This document shows, piece after piece, positions 1 through 11,426 of a stretch of 64,000 nucleotides of DNA. A program made the translations under genes and the position numbers. The notes under the pieces were generated by a model. That model saw only the letters and a list, made by a program, of their open reading frames with translations. It did not search any database and was not told where the DNA came from. How positions within the stretch are numbered: the stretch's first letter is position 1; every line of letters starts with the position of its first letter. This DNA is from Paracamarosporium sp. OC-R06-R3 (lineage: Eukaryota; Ascomycota; Dothideomycetes; Pleosporales; Didymosphaeriaceae): contig JACVRA010000395.1 in NCBI GenBank assembly GCA_019828545.1, positions 62,001 through 126,000 on the forward strand. Direction: 5' to 3'.

Positions 1-342
1 AACGAACAAGTGTACTGCTATGTTAGGTACAAGAGAGGAAGCTGGGGAGAAGGACAGAGGGTAAACGATAGTCTATTGACTGTCTCGTCCGTGGCATGGA
101 ACAGTAGGAATACATATGAAAATAATGCTCGACTTGACTCAGCTTGTTGATATGTTGCCAAACGAGTAACACAAGTGCAGAGAAACGAAAAGTATTTATA
201 AATATATTGACCGAATCGTCACAAGAAACATTCTACTCCCACCACCAACTTCCACCACATTATTACTCCCTTCAAGACTTTCCAACATTCCCTCTCCCCT
301 TGAATATATCCAACCCATCGACATATTCCGTGGTTCATCCAT

Positions 343-552
343 CTATTTCTTGAACCATCCCTTGAACTGCTGCCACTTGGGCTCTCTCTTCTTGGTGGGG
401 TCTCTCGTCGCGAACGCAATGTACCAACATAGCACAATCTCGAGCGTAATCCCGACGATAGCCAAAATCAGCGTAATGAGCGGTCGCGGGTCGGCTTGCA
501 CGCTGCGCAGCGCCTCAGGCGTAGTGATGGGCGCAAGGAACTCGAGGGCCAT
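343..552 (-). CDS. Small single-pass membrane protein, hypothetical
   Basis: Single-exon frame of 69 aa with an ATG start. The N-terminal 25 residues are polar. They are followed by one strongly hydrophobic helix (about residues 25-47, containing LITLILAIVGITLEIVLCWY) and then a basic tail ending in WFKK. The helix-plus-basic-tail layout suggests a small endomembrane or mitochondrial membrane protein. The terminal two lysines are not a canonical KKxx retrieval signal, which needs Lys at -3 and -4. I do not recognise the family. It is the only frame here with clear protein character, and it is convergent with nothing inside the window. Upstream exons cannot be excluded. Confidence 0.6.
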   Translation of the reverse strand: MALEFLAPITTPEALRSVQADPRPLITLILAIVGITLEIVLCWYIAFATRDPTKKREPKWQQFKGWFKK

Positions 553-1582
553 TGGTGCCAGCTTGATTGCTTGTTTCTCAGAGGTGTTGACGAAGATTGC
601 CGACTGGCGAGCGGGCGTGTTGGAGTATTATGTGCCGTGGGCGGGGAATGTAGTTGCGGTGCGGTGCGCGGAGGTTGTAATGACAGCCGGCTGCCCTCAA
701 AGAACGTATGTTTGTACGACGGTATTAAAATCCCACTGTCAAAGTGGTACGTAGAATTGAAAGAAGGACGTGTAGGTGTGGCGGGAGCGACAGCAGCGTG
801 GAACTCGGAGGAGCAGCGGTCCTCTAAAGCTTAGCCGAAACCCCCCAGCGCAGCACAGCGCTTACCACTCGCCCAGTTGCAAACCGCAACTGTTTGAAGA
901 ATGGCGTGACACATCCCTTCCCAATCCCGCTGGAAGAAACACTTGTTGCGCACAATTGGTCTCTGGCACAGAACGCGTGGATTCAAGGCAGGTAAGAGGC
1001 TAAATGTTTCATACGGAGGTGTTGCGAGACACGCTTGCGCGAAGCTTACGAGGGTGGCGTGCGGGAGGCTACCTCGACACCGTAAGGGTTTCAAAGGCGC
1101 GAGGACTGCATCCAGTCCGATTAGAGGCCTTAGCACGTGTTTCCGCACTTGTGGATATGTGAGGACGTCTAAAAGCTAGTTGAATGTGTTTTGAGTCGGT
1201 CGCCAACCGCTGGTGAAGGACCATGGATGCACATAGTGGGTGGTCAATGACATGATAGTCAAAGAGTAGATGTATTCTACAAATACGACGCATCTTTGGT
1301 GGTCGGAGCTATGATACACCATTACCACCCTCATCCATTTCGAAGTGGAGCCGCAAAACGCCCTGCCACCCACGTCTAACAGACCGCCAGGTGCCAGAAG
1401 AGTAGAAATATGCGATCAAGAGGTCAATACAATACAGCGCATCTCAAGTAGGCGGCCTCCCAACGCCCGACCATCGCGTCCAAATCAAAAGAAGCAGAGG
1501 CCTTTAGCTATTCACACACAACTTTTGAACCTACAGGGAAATCCGTACATTATTCGTTGTTACAATGGTCTCCACATATCGT
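553..1582. other. Intergenic, no gene seen
   Basis: About 1 kb between the small membrane protein and the 3' end of vps1. Only overlapping short frames on both strands occur, with basic or Cys-rich random-looking composition. No RNA gene or repeat was seen. It should contain the promoter of the small membrane protein and the vps1 3' UTR. Confidence 0.5.
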
Positions 1583-4198
1583 CTATAGGACCTCGCCCAC
1601 GATCTTCGCTGCCTCTTTGTATGTTGTGAGCAGCTTCTCGCACTTCTCGCGCTCGGCCTTGATCGTGTCGTCTTCGTAAAGAAGCTCTTGGAAGAGGTCT
1701 TCTTTGTATAGTTCGCTGACCAACCTATTTTGGACAACATCCTTGGAGTGGTTGACCAGCAAGTGCATGACTGCCTTGGGTACCTGGTCGGCGACTGTTT
1801 CGCGAACAATGTTGAAGTACGAGGAGATAAGACGGCGGATGAGCTCAGTCTCCAGTGCTTCGCGCTCAGTCATGGCAGGCGCAGCATCCGCATCCGAGGG
1901 CTACATCTGTTAGCATTCGAAATAAAGGACAGGAGCACAACTCTTACAAATCCACCGTCAAAGGTGTCTCTCACTGGGCTCAGCACATCATCATCGTCTG
2001 GTACCATTTCCAAAACGTGAGTCGGCTGCCTCGTGTCACCCCGCCGGATGCTTTGACCGATACTAGGCTCAATGTTTTGGCTGACGTGCCTGCTCCCAGG
2101 TCTGCTGTCTATCGGATTGGCTTGTGGTGGGCCATCTTTGCCGAAAAAGTAGTTCAGAAAGCTGTCGCGCGCCGATCCGGAACCGCCCAACGGGGGAGGC
2201 GAACGTGCCCGGCTGCCATTAAGCGCACTGGATACACTGTTGTGAGATCCGTTCAGCAGGCGCCCTACTGCTGGTGACATGCTGCGACTCGCTTGAGTCT
2301 GATGTTTCCGGAGTGGTAGGGCTTTTTCGGTCGGGGTGTCTCCTTCCTCTTCACCTTCAGCAACCTCGCCGTTCACGCCGTTCAGCTCCTTCAGTCTTCT
2401 CCGTTCTCGCTTCTTCTTCTCGGCTTCAAGGGCAAGCTTCTTCTCTCGTTGTTCCTTGTCGTTGATAACAGATGACATGGCAGCTGCTGCACCAAGAAAG
2501 TTGGGGTGATTAGTGTTGATGTAGGCACGTTGGATATCAATAAGCGATCCTACGTATGTTGAGCAGGGTCCAAGCCGTTCTCGCAAAAGATCGGAAACCA
2601 CTTCGATGAGCTTGCCTTGTAACCGGGGGTATCTGGTCAGCTCTGTTGATCCACATGTGTGACATATTTTGATGAGCTCCTCATAGACAAGCTCGACGCA
2701 ACGTTGACTCGGGATTTCTAAAAGCTTGATTTGAGGCTTCACAAGAAGGTCAAATGCTAGTTCCGGAACGAATAGGCTAGGTCGTGGACCGGTGGAGTTT
2801 CGAATGGCTGTTCGGATGTCCAATACGGAAAGGTTCTGCGTTGGATCTACTTGTTCCAGAGAATTTCCAAAGACTGAGTTGAAGATGTAGTAAATTCTAG
2901 CACCACCGCACAGCTCCTTTGTCGATATTTCCGCAGAGGTACCATCAATCGAGGCGATAAAGGACGAAGCGAAGCGCGTCATGAGTTGGAGGATGAGTGA
3001 ACCACGGTGTTCTTTGCCGGTGAATGCTGCGTCGCCATAACTCGCAAGTTCCTGTTGGGTCTGTCCCATCAGTGTATTCAAGCGTGCCTTGATATCCGGT
3101 AGACGTTCCCGGATGTGAGACATGAGGGTCTGATTGAGGCTCTTTGCGAGAAACTGTGTTCCGCATCGATTTGCCATGTTTCTGTACGCAGGATGGTGTC
3201 TGAAAAAGTCGCGTTCTGCTTCAAGAGCATTTGCAAGCGATTTCCCACTTTGAATATCCTGTTGTGAGCGATTGACAATTCCAATGAAACCAAGCTTTAG
3301 CGGGTATACGCGACCGGAAAGAATGTCCAAGGCGTTTGTACCATGATCCATCAGATCAAGCTTTGTGAGAACACCGATAGTTCTCTTGCCCATAGGGTCT
3401 ACATGCCTGGCCAGTTTCAGGGCTTCCGAGTTGACAAGATCGACGTTTGCGGGCGAGACGGCGAGGATGACGCTATTGGGTTTCGCGATGTATTCGGTTA
3501 TGAGGTTACGCGTCTGCTTCTCGATGTCTGTAGGTTGGTCGCCAATGGGTACCTCCAGCTGTTAGCCACTCCCAGGTCTTGGACATCTCCTCAACGTACC
3601 TTCGTCAAACCAGGCAAGTCGACCAATGTCAAGCTTAGGACGTGCGGTGAGTAGATCTTGAGGTTGATAGGTTGCCGGTTGATGCCTTTGTTGTTACCTG
3701 CTATCCTGGCTGTCTCCGCCTCAATTTCGCGCTTAACCTCGGCGAAGTCGTAGAACCTCCGCCCAGGGTGATGGAGGAACTCCCCCCATTCCTGTTGTCC
3801 TGCGACACTGGCGGGCGTATGCGGAACATGTATTTCATCGTGGGCAGGCTTGTCCTCGCGGTCGCTTGGAAGGTTGATGAGCTGCAATATCAAAGGCCGT
3901 CGCGTAACGATGCCGCTTCCTCGAGGCAAAAAGTCTCTGCCAACAATGTTCTCAAGAACCGACGACTTTCCGGACGATTGCGATCCTACGACCACCTGGT
4001 TGAGTCAGTGAGAAAGCCAAACCTATGGATAGCCGCTCGACAGAGTGGCTGTTGTGCTCGACTCCGTCGCGAGCACTGCAAGGGGTGGGGCAAACGTACA
4101 ATCTGAGGCAGGTCGAGGGAGTCATTGCCAATAGTGTTGAAGACGAGATCCTGCAAGCGGTTGACAACGTTGAGCAACTCCTCACCCAGCGACGCCAT
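1583..4198 (-). CDS. vps1: Dynamin-like GTPase Vps1 (vacuolar protein sorting)
   Basis: Large GTPase for vesicle scission in Golgi-to-vacuole and endosomal sorting and in peroxisome division. Four exons: 4100-4198, 3600-3995, 1948-3552 and 1583-1900. All junctions are GT-AG and in phase, giving 805 aa. Exon 1 encodes the start of the GTPase domain (LQDLVF..LPQI). Exon 2 carries the P-loop GSQSSGKSS and switch motif DLPGLTK, and exon 3 carries the TKLD nucleotide-specificity motif and the stalk. Exon 4 carries the GTPase effector domain beginning [12 protein letters not shown]. There is no PH domain, as expected for Vps1. About 190 residues of Lys/Glu-rich then Ser/Pro/Gly-rich linker separate the stalk from the effector domain, roughly twice the yeast linker, so the protein exceeds the usual ~700 aa. 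Identification is secure. The last acceptor was chosen because the upstream AG would place a stop in frame. Confidence 0.95.
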
Positions 4199-5710
4199 GG
4201 CGCTGAGAGATGTGTTGTAAAGTTGTCCTTAGGCCAAGCGTGCTCAAACAGATAAACAAGAGGCACCTATGCCGCAGTCGAGCGGATTTCTCTGGAAACA
4301 AAGCGCAAATGATATTCTGGATGGACCGACGGATGGCGGTCGAGAAAATGTGAGCGTGTCCACGTTGATTGAGCCAAAGCGTCGAGTCGTTCGGCAGTGC
4401 AACGCAAGTTCGTCGTCATGCGAACCAGACCAAGGTTTGGCGATTAGCTCGCGATCACGTGCCGTGCCTGGGACCCCACACCACGCCGGCTCCTTAATCT
4501 CTCGTTTACGTCTAGCATTAACGCATAAAGGAGACCCCATATCTGTCTACATGCAGACCCGCCCTCCTCGTCAGCGCCAAAACACCTATGTTTAACAGCA
4601 CCTCACGCCTTCTGTCTCCATCGGCGGACGACAGGCACCTGTTTAGGGGAAGGCAGATGACCCTGACAACTGACTATCTCTTGAGGCGGATGACCTCGCT
4701 CTCGCGCTCCGCCGGATCGAGCATTAGTTGAAGGCAGCCATCTACCAGGCGTCCATTTCGAGAGACCGGAAACAGTCGGGCTGATGTATGCGCTTTTAGT
4801 CTGGTCACCGTTGTTTATCGCCTTGAGATAATTTTACTTTACCTACCATAGATTGCTCGCCAGATGCAACCCCACGATCTGCACATCAAGATCATCTGGG
4901 TACCATGTCTCGCTGTCATTTTCTCGTTTTTACAGGCGTTCATTTAGAAACCATTCCGAACGCGACAGCCAGACACTAAACGAAGCCTGTCTACGTATTG
5001 CCAATGGTACGATTCTGGGCTCGACATAACAACCCGTGGGAAACTAGGATCTGGAATGCTTGAATGTCGTATGCCATCTTTCCTGTAGTCTTTTCACGTA
5101 AGCTGGTTGTAGTTGGTATGGGAAAGAGCCATTTGCACTAATCTGGTGAAGTATATAAAAAGGCAATCGATCTTTACTATACGGATGGCTACACCAATTA
5201 TAGAGCTGCTCCGGTAAATGCTAGTGTTTGGGAAATGTTAGAGCATTAACCGCCAATACCTTTTATGCGGGAAGTTTGATCAGTACGCGGTCATGAGTAT
5301 CTTGAACCTGAGAAGTCTCCGTAGAGAAGGATTAGTCAAATGCACAGTGCGCATTGTTCCAGCGGGTCAAGGCCGGCCTTTGAGTGCATCATTCAACGTT
5401 TCAGGAGGACAAAACGGTGGTATATTTCGATTCTAACCATGCTAACCGCTTGTATTAAGACACTTACACGTAGATCAGCTCGAAACTGTGCTCTCGAAAT
5501 TCGTAGATTGCAGAATGGAAATAAGCATGTGTATTGTAACGTTGCAACCGCCGGATCTATACTGTACATAGAGTACACAAATACAAGAGGTGATATCTCG
5601 CATTATGACTTTCCGCAACTTCGCTTTTGCTGTCTTCGCTAGTCGCCGCCGCCGCCGCCGCTGCTGTCTTTATCCCAGCCCATGCCAAACAAAAGAAAAT
5701 GGGTTCGCGC
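4199..5710. other. Intergenic, no gene seen
   Basis: About 1.5 kb holding the vps1 promoter and the 3' flank of the ATP synthase subunit e gene. A good TATA-like stretch (TATATAAAAA at 5153-5162) faces no convincing downstream gene. The 100-codon frame at 5340-5642 lacks recognisable protein character. A short GCC-triplet run lies at 5644-5662, just beyond the subunit e stop. Confidence 0.45.
5644..5662. repeat. GCC trinucleotide microsatellite
   Basis: About six tandem GCC/CCG units, read directly from the sequence, in the 3' flank of the ATP synthase subunit e gene. Not in a coding exon. Confidence 0.7.
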
Positions 5711-6201
5711 TCATTTCTCATCCGTGATACCGATGAGGGTGTTTAGGTCGGCGTTGGGGTCCTTGGGGTCTGCTTTCACTATTTACATATTAGAAACGAC
5801 TTCAAATCAATCTTTTACACCAAATCGACCATGAAATGAAGGTGATATGAGAGGTCCGCATATCGGGAGTGTCGGCAACGTACCTCCGCTAGAAGATGCC
5901 TTCGGCTGTTCTGATGGGTGTGTCTTTGCCCACTCAGCTTTTGCTTGCTGGATCAAGGACTCCTGGTTGTCCCATTCCCTTTGCTTGGCCTGCAATCGCT
6001 CACGCGATGATATCGAGACCTGGTTGTAGATGCCATAGAAGACGCCGGTGGCCAGGGCGGACCATCGGAGAACCTGCGCCCATCGCATTAGCAGCCGTTT
6101 CCGTATCAAGCAATCTTATCGAAGCTTTCCCAAGCTCTGTGCAGCGCATTGGGAGCTTTGGCGAGGCGTGGACGTACGTTGACCCCCACAGAAGTAGACA
6201 T
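5711..6201 (-). CDS. atp21: Mitochondrial F1Fo ATP synthase subunit e (Atp21/Tim11)
   Basis: Small inner-membrane subunit of the Fo sector that drives ATP synthase dimerisation and cristae shaping. Three exons: 6178-6201 (24 nt), 5884-6073 and 5711-5778. All introns are GT-AG and phases match, giving 93 aa, the usual family length (about 90-96). The protein starts MSTSVGVNVLRWSALATGVF and has one N-terminal membrane helix with small residues (ALATGVFYGIYN) where the family has its GxxxG dimer motif. A charged coiled-coil follows (ERLQAKQREWDNQESLIQQA, then EWAKTHP), and the C-terminus is DPNADLNTLIGITDEK. The open frame alone is misleading because it reads through both introns. The gene is head-to-head with the dynein intermediate chain gene, with 381 bp between start codons. 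Confidence 0.92.
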
Positions 6202-6582
6202 GGTGCTTGTCGCTACTGGATGCTCGAGAAGGGAGGTGCGCGTCGTGCGTGTCCAATGGCAGAGAAGGCGGGCGAGAGACGAGTATCGATGGCGTCTCTG
6301 GGGTCGCGAGAGTCACGGGCGCTTGGCTGGCGGGGAGGTTGGGTTGCAGCTGGGGAGTGAGGTCGGTCGACCGAAATCTTGCGCGAGGCAAGCACGGGTC
6401 TCCCCGAGGAAGGTCCGAACGTCCCTCCTTGGCGCGTGTTTGGCAGCACTCCAAACACATGTTTACGCTCACTGGATACTGTCTCAGCTACCTACCCACA
6501 CGAAGCTGAAGTGTACCTGGATCGTTTTACATCGCATAGCCCGAGCATCGTTCAGAGCGATCCACACCGAACAATCTCCACC

Positions 6583-8830
6583 ATGGACTCCACCATGGCG
6601 CAGCGGCGCGAGGAGATACTGGCGAAGAAGGCTAAATTGGCAGAGCTCAAGAAGCAGCGTGAGCTGCGCAAAGCAGAGCACTCGCAAAGACAATCGCTGA
6701 CTGGTTCGCCCGCAAAAGAAGTAGGAGGCCACTCTGGCCTGTTCGTTGACCACCATTAACTGACCTTGCAACAGATACTGTCGCCAACACCACGGCGGAC
6801 GGACGAACAGAGGCGTGATCTTGACGCATATATCGATGGCATTCTGGGCGAAAGCCGGCCCAGCTCAGTGCAGCCAGGCTCTCCCGCCGGTGGACGAGCA
6901 ACGCGACCTACCTCAGTCATCAGCGCAAGTCAGTTAAGCAGCGACAATGAAGCCCAGATAGGAGCCGGAGCACAATACCAGGTGCCCGTGAGCATGGTGG
7001 ACCAGGGCATGCAGACATTGTCCATAGGTAACCTGACCACGGTTTACGAATCCGAAGGCGTAGACGTGGGGCCACCACCTAAGAGGGAATCTGAGGTTAT
7101 TACATACAGTAAGGGTGTTCAGGCAGATATAGAATGGAGTCCAAGAAAAACAAAAGGAGCTGGAGAGAGTGATTCTGAGCGAGACGACAGCCCAACACGG
7201 TCTCCACGAACGCCCAAGAGGTTGAGTCGCCGGCAGAAAGAGAGGGACGAGGAGATTCGGCTGCAGTTGAAGAAGGAGATTGAAGAAGAAATCAAAGCAG
7301 CACAGAAGGCTGCAGATGCTGGAGAAGTGCAGGCTGTTTCGGGTGATAACTATCCGTTCAAGACTCTTTCGAACGAAGAGTTGACGGCCGTGGAGAACTC
7401 GGACGACTTCATCGATTTCGTGGAGAGAAGTACGAAAGTTCTGGAGCGAGCGCTGGACCAGCAACTAGACTATGATATTTTGGCCGATTATGCGCTAGGA
7501 GGTGCTAACGTGGACGAAGAGGATGAGGGATACGGTTCAAGTGGAGGGAAGAGGGGTCGGCGAATAAAGGAGATTGCTCAGTTTTGGGATGAAAGATGGA
7601 GCAAGAAGAGGATGGTTTCGGATTTGGGCTTTTCTACAAAGGTGAGAGACATGCCTGACGTTTGCCTTGTTGCATGCTCACAATCCGCAGTTCCCCGAGC
7701 TCGTCCTCGCTTCCTACACCAAAAATCCCTCCGCTCCGCATGATCCAGATGGCCTTATCCAGGTTTGGAATCTCCATATGCACGACCGACCAGAGTATAT
7801 TTTCCATGCCCAATCCGACATCCTTACCGCCAAATTCTCCCCTTTCCACCCAAACCTCATCATCGGTGGTGCCTATTCAGGTCAAGTCCTGCTATGGGAC
7901 ACTCGCGCGAAATCATCGCCTGTACAGAAGACACCCCTTACAGGGTCAGGACATACACATCCAGTGTACTCCATTGACATTGTTGGAACGCAAAATGCGA
8001 ATAATATCATCTCAGCGTCGACAGACGGCGTAGTCTGCGGCTGGACTGTAGATATGCTTTCGCAGCCTCAAGAGTTCCTCGAGCTGACCTCGCCGCCACC
8101 GGCAAAGACAGACGACATGGCAGTCACGTGCATCGCCTTCCCACAGTCCGATCCGACATACTTTCTCGCCGGCACAGAAGAAGGCTCCATATACCCCTGC
8201 CATCGCTACGACCGTGCAGGAGCCAAGGCTGGTGTTGATGGCCGTGTTAAGTATGGTGGCCACGCTGCACCGGTTATGAGTCTGGACTTCCATCCTGCGA
8301 AGGGTCAGATTGATCTTGGGGACCTTGTTCTCAGCTCTTCGGTTGACTGGAGTGTCAAGCTATGGAAAGTCCGTCCACCGGCTGCAACGGGCCCTTCTAA
8401 TACACTCACGCCGGGAGCAGCACAGCAAGTCACCCCTATCCTAGATATCGCGCGCGAAGATCTTGTGTACGATGCTCGCTGGTCGCCTGTCAAGCCCTCA
8501 GTCTTTGCTCTTGTCGATGGTGCAGGTAGTCTGGAAATATGGGACCTGAATGTTGATGTCGAAGTCCCCGTTCAGAAGGTTACGCCAAGTGAGAATAAGC
8601 GAGGCGCTCTGTCTGGCAGCATGGGCTATATGAAGCGAAGTTTGAACAAGCTAGCGTGGGAGAAGAACGAGGGTAGGAGAGTTGCGGTTGCGGGTATGGA
8701 CGGCGTTGTCACGGTTTTCGAGGTTGGTGGCGAGCTCGGAGGTGTGGAAACGAGAGGCGATGAATGGAGTGGGGTTAAGAGATTGGTTGGCAGGTTGGAG
8801 GGTGCGGGTGACGGTGTGAACGGTAAATAG
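6583..8830 (+). CDS. Cytoplasmic dynein intermediate chain
   Basis: Scaffolding subunit that links the dynein heavy chain to light chains and to dynactin. It serves retrograde transport of nuclei, endosomes and vesicles along microtubules. Exons 6583-6720, 6775-7641 and 7691-8830 give 714 aa with all phases consistent. The N-terminus is a charged coiled coil (REEILAKKAKLAELKKQREL) that in the family binds dynactin p150. It is followed by a disordered Ser/Pro region and a light-chain docking element resembling the LC8/Tctex site (YSKGVQADIEW, near residue 175). A second charged helix follows, then a WD40 propeller from about residue 330 (FPELVLASY, DGLIQVWNLHM, LIIGGAYSGQVLLWDTRA, SSSVDWSVKLWKV). 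The ATG lies in a good context (CACCATGG). The gene shares a short divergent promoter with the ATP synthase subunit e gene. Confidence 0.94.
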
Positions 8831-9419
8831 GATTGCCGTTCACCTTTCTGACGCATCACGGATTGCGGCGAATGCAGATATTGTTTATACGGGGTTATTT
8901 TGAGGATGTAGTGGTTAGAGTAGGGCCGTGGGCTTTCTCTGGCGAGCATTTCTCGGCGTCTGGTCTTGTTTGACATACCCCATCACGCTCTGCTTACAGC
9001 AATTTAACATTTTGATCTTCGTTCAAATCATCCTCGTCAACCAATTTACTTCGCCCTCCTGCATATGCCACGCAACCTAGTAGTATTGGACAGCACATTG
9101 TTATCCCTTTGGAATAGACTTGTGTTCAAGATAGTACTCCCATGGAAAGAGTGAGGTCGTTTCGAAACAGAACCTCTAAGAAAACATACCAATGCATCCC
9201 TAGAGCTGCTGCGTGTCGAACAGAAACTGAGGAACATGGTTGTACCTAGGAACGCGTTGGAACAATTTATAAGGTTAAAATTCGATGCGTAGCCCCAGTC
9301 AAAAAGAGGTCACATATAAAGTCTCCGTTCATATTAATAGTACCACAAACCAAGCCTAAATATACACAGCTTGTGTTTTGCCTACCCCAGCGTAATACAA
9401 AACGTTTGGAAGGTACCTC
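8831..9419. other. Convergent 3' intergenic spacer
   Basis: Nearly 600 bp between the ends of the convergently transcribed dynein intermediate chain and NUFIP1-like genes. It is AT-richer than its flanks and shows no coding frame of interest. It presumably holds both 3' UTRs. Confidence 0.6.
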
Positions 9420-11132
9420 TCAGCCCAGGAACCCATTCCGCCCCAGGTACTTGATTGCTTCAAGCGCCAGACGATCGGCCTTATCCAATTCCTGCTCCAC
9501 CATCCTTTCATACAAACCCACGCGCTTCGGCTCCTCTTCAGCATGTCGATACCGACAGTATTTATACTTACACTTTCCTGTTGTCTTCCACTGCTGACAT
9601 ACCTTTGTCTGAGCATTGCTTGGATTAACGGCTTCTGGCTCGAGAGCCTTGGGTGGAGGTGGGGGTGGAGGTACTACAGGAACCACCGGGACCTTGGCGC
9701 TTTGAGCTTCGGGAGGTGCATCACTGTCGTTAGACTCTTCGCCAGAGTCTGGGTCCGAAACATGCTCATCAGAAGACCCAGAACTCGACACAACGGAGGA
9801 TTCTGAGAGCACTGAGCTGGCGTCATCAGACTCGGAGTCGGTGTCAGTGCCGTAGCCTAAACCAAGATCGACAGCTTGCTGGTTGGTGCCTGCAGGAGGC
9901 GCTGGAGTCTTTTGCTTGGAAGACATGCTATTTTTGGCTTTCTCGCGGAGCTCTTCGAGCTTAGATTTTGTCGATCGGGTCTGCTTGTTCTTATCCCTTT
10001 TCTGATGCTGGTCGCCAGACTTTAGTTCCTCGCCAGGCTTCTTTTTCCTCGACACCCCTTTGACTTTGCGTAGAAACTCTAGTTCATTCTCTCTCTTTTC
10101 TGCGGCTTTCTGTGCTTTCTCTGCGATCCTTTTCTGGGTTGGGAAGTTTCTCCTCCTATCCTTGATATATTCGGTGAAGTCTGCTGCCGTCTGCAACGAG
10201 ATCATTTCACCGTTGTGTTCAAATGATATTCCTTTCCCATCCCACTTTGCTACAAATGCAGCCTCTTCATCCACGTCCTCGTCTTCTCCTTCCTCGCTGC
10301 TTGACTCCTGGTCATAGTTCGAACTTGTGAGGCCCAAATTCACCCGTTTCTTTGTTTCAATGTGCCGACCAGTTGCCTTTGATGTGGTTGGAGGCTTTTC
10401 AACGGAAGGCAGCGAGAACCCAAAGCCTGGTATGGAAGGGGCTGCCTTCGCTTTGGCTTTAGGCGGTTTCTGTGCGGGCCGATTCTCTAGAGACGTTTGC
10501 TGTGCGCGTGATCGAGTATGATTTGGAGATAATTGTGCTTGCCATTGTCCGGCTCGTTCCCCACGCTTTCTCTTCTTGGAACTAGGCTGTGGAGGGGATG
10601 ATTGATTGGGGGGTATTGGTTGTTGGGGTGGAATATTCTGCAGGTATGGAGGGGCTACGTTCCCACTCGCCATGTGGTTCGCAAATGCGGTCATTGTCTG
10701 CATGCCAGCAGGTGTTGCCATAAATGCCATTGCCTGTGCAAAGGCCCCAGGATCTAATGGCGGAGCACCGCCGGTAGGAGGATTGGAAGGCGGTGGGTTC
10801 TGGTATGTAGGAGCAAGGCCCGTATTGGCATACGTCTGCGGTGCAGTATGCGACTGCTGCTGCTGCTGCTGGAACGAGCTGTTGGGAGCTCCATTGTTTT
10901 GAAATGCTACTCTTCTGCTCTGTTGTTGATGGCCTCCTCTATGCCCGCCGCGCTGATACCCGCCTCTCACGTTCCCTTGGAGATTGCCTCGCCCTCTTGC
11001 CGCACCGCCTCTTCCACGACCTCTGTCGCTTCGGCCAGGTCCTCCTCTCTGGCTACCATATGTGTTCGGCGCGTCGCTCGATGCTTTCGGTGGCGGCGGT
11101 GGCGGCGGAGGAGGGAATTTGAAGGGGGCCAT
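9420..11132 (-). CDS. NUFIP1/Rsa1-like CCCH zinc-finger protein
   Basis: Intronless, 570 aa from the ATG at 11132. The open frame extends 16 codons upstream without another ATG. The N-terminus has a run of nine prolines followed by an RGG/Arg-Gly region, then Gln-rich and Pro-rich segments. A basic middle region precedes a conserved-looking block (about residues 300-350: AAFVAKWDGKGISFE and TEYIKDRRRNFPTQKRI) that matches the NUFIP1 signature, in which a helix ends in RRKNYPT-like residues. An acidic Ser/Asp stretch follows. The C-terminus carries a CCCH finger, CQQWKTTGKCKYKYCRYRH (C-x8-C-x4-C-x3-H). The family acts in box C/D snoRNP assembly (Rsa1/NUFIP with Hit1 and Snu13) and RNA binding. 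Role by homology of motifs only. Head-to-head with rpc25, with 294 bp between starts. Confidence 0.8.
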   Translation of the reverse strand: MAPFKFPPPPPPPPPKASSDAPNTYGSQRGGPGRSDRGRGRGGAARGRGNLQGNVRGGYQRGGHRGGHQQQSRRVAFQNNGAPNSSFQQQQQQSHTAPQTYANTGLAPTYQNPPPSNPPTGGAPPLDPGAFAQAMAFMATPAGMQTMTAFANHMASGNVAPPYLQNIPPQQPIPPNQSSPPQPSSKKRKRGERAGQWQAQLSPNHTRSRAQQTSLENRPAQKPPKAKAKAAPSIPGFGFSLPSVEKPPTTSKATGRHIETKKRVNLGLTSSNYDQESSSEEGEDEDVDEEAAFVAKWDGKGISFEHNGEMISLQTAADFTEYIKDRRRNFPTQKRIAEKAQKAAEKRENELEFLRKVKGVSRKKKPGEELKSGDQHQKRDKNKQTRSTKSKLEELREKAKNSMSSKQKTPAPPAGTNQQAVDLGLGYGTDTDSESDDASSVLSESSVVSSSGSSDEHVSDPDSGEESNDSDAPPEAQSAKVPVVPVVPPPPPPPKALEPEAVNPSNAQTKVCQQWKTTGKCKYKYCRYRHAEEEPKRVGLYERMVEQELDKADRLALEAIKYLGRNGFLG

Positions 11133-11426
11133 GTCGGCCTTTCCTTGGGGTATCGAGAGGTATTCGAAGTTTGGTTCCAATACTGTGCGCTGAGGATAGA
11201 GCTTGTCGGATGGCTTTGGGACGGGAGCTCACAAAAATTAAGGTTATCGATAAGAAACACTAACGCTAGCGTAGCCGCGGGCTAGGGCACCAATCCACGC
11301 ATCCAGCACGACTTTTCATGGTCTTTCACCCTATAAAGATGCGGTAGATAGCACCAGTACAGATAAAAGTGCCTCTGGAAATCTGTAACCCGAGACACAT
11401 GAGCATGAGAACTCACGCCCGCCACC

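Noticed and set aside
5153..5642. TATA-like TATATAAAAA followed by a 100-codon frame
   Set aside because: The frame is basic and feature-free, and AT-rich sequence gives such boxes by chance; kept only as a note on the intergenic region.
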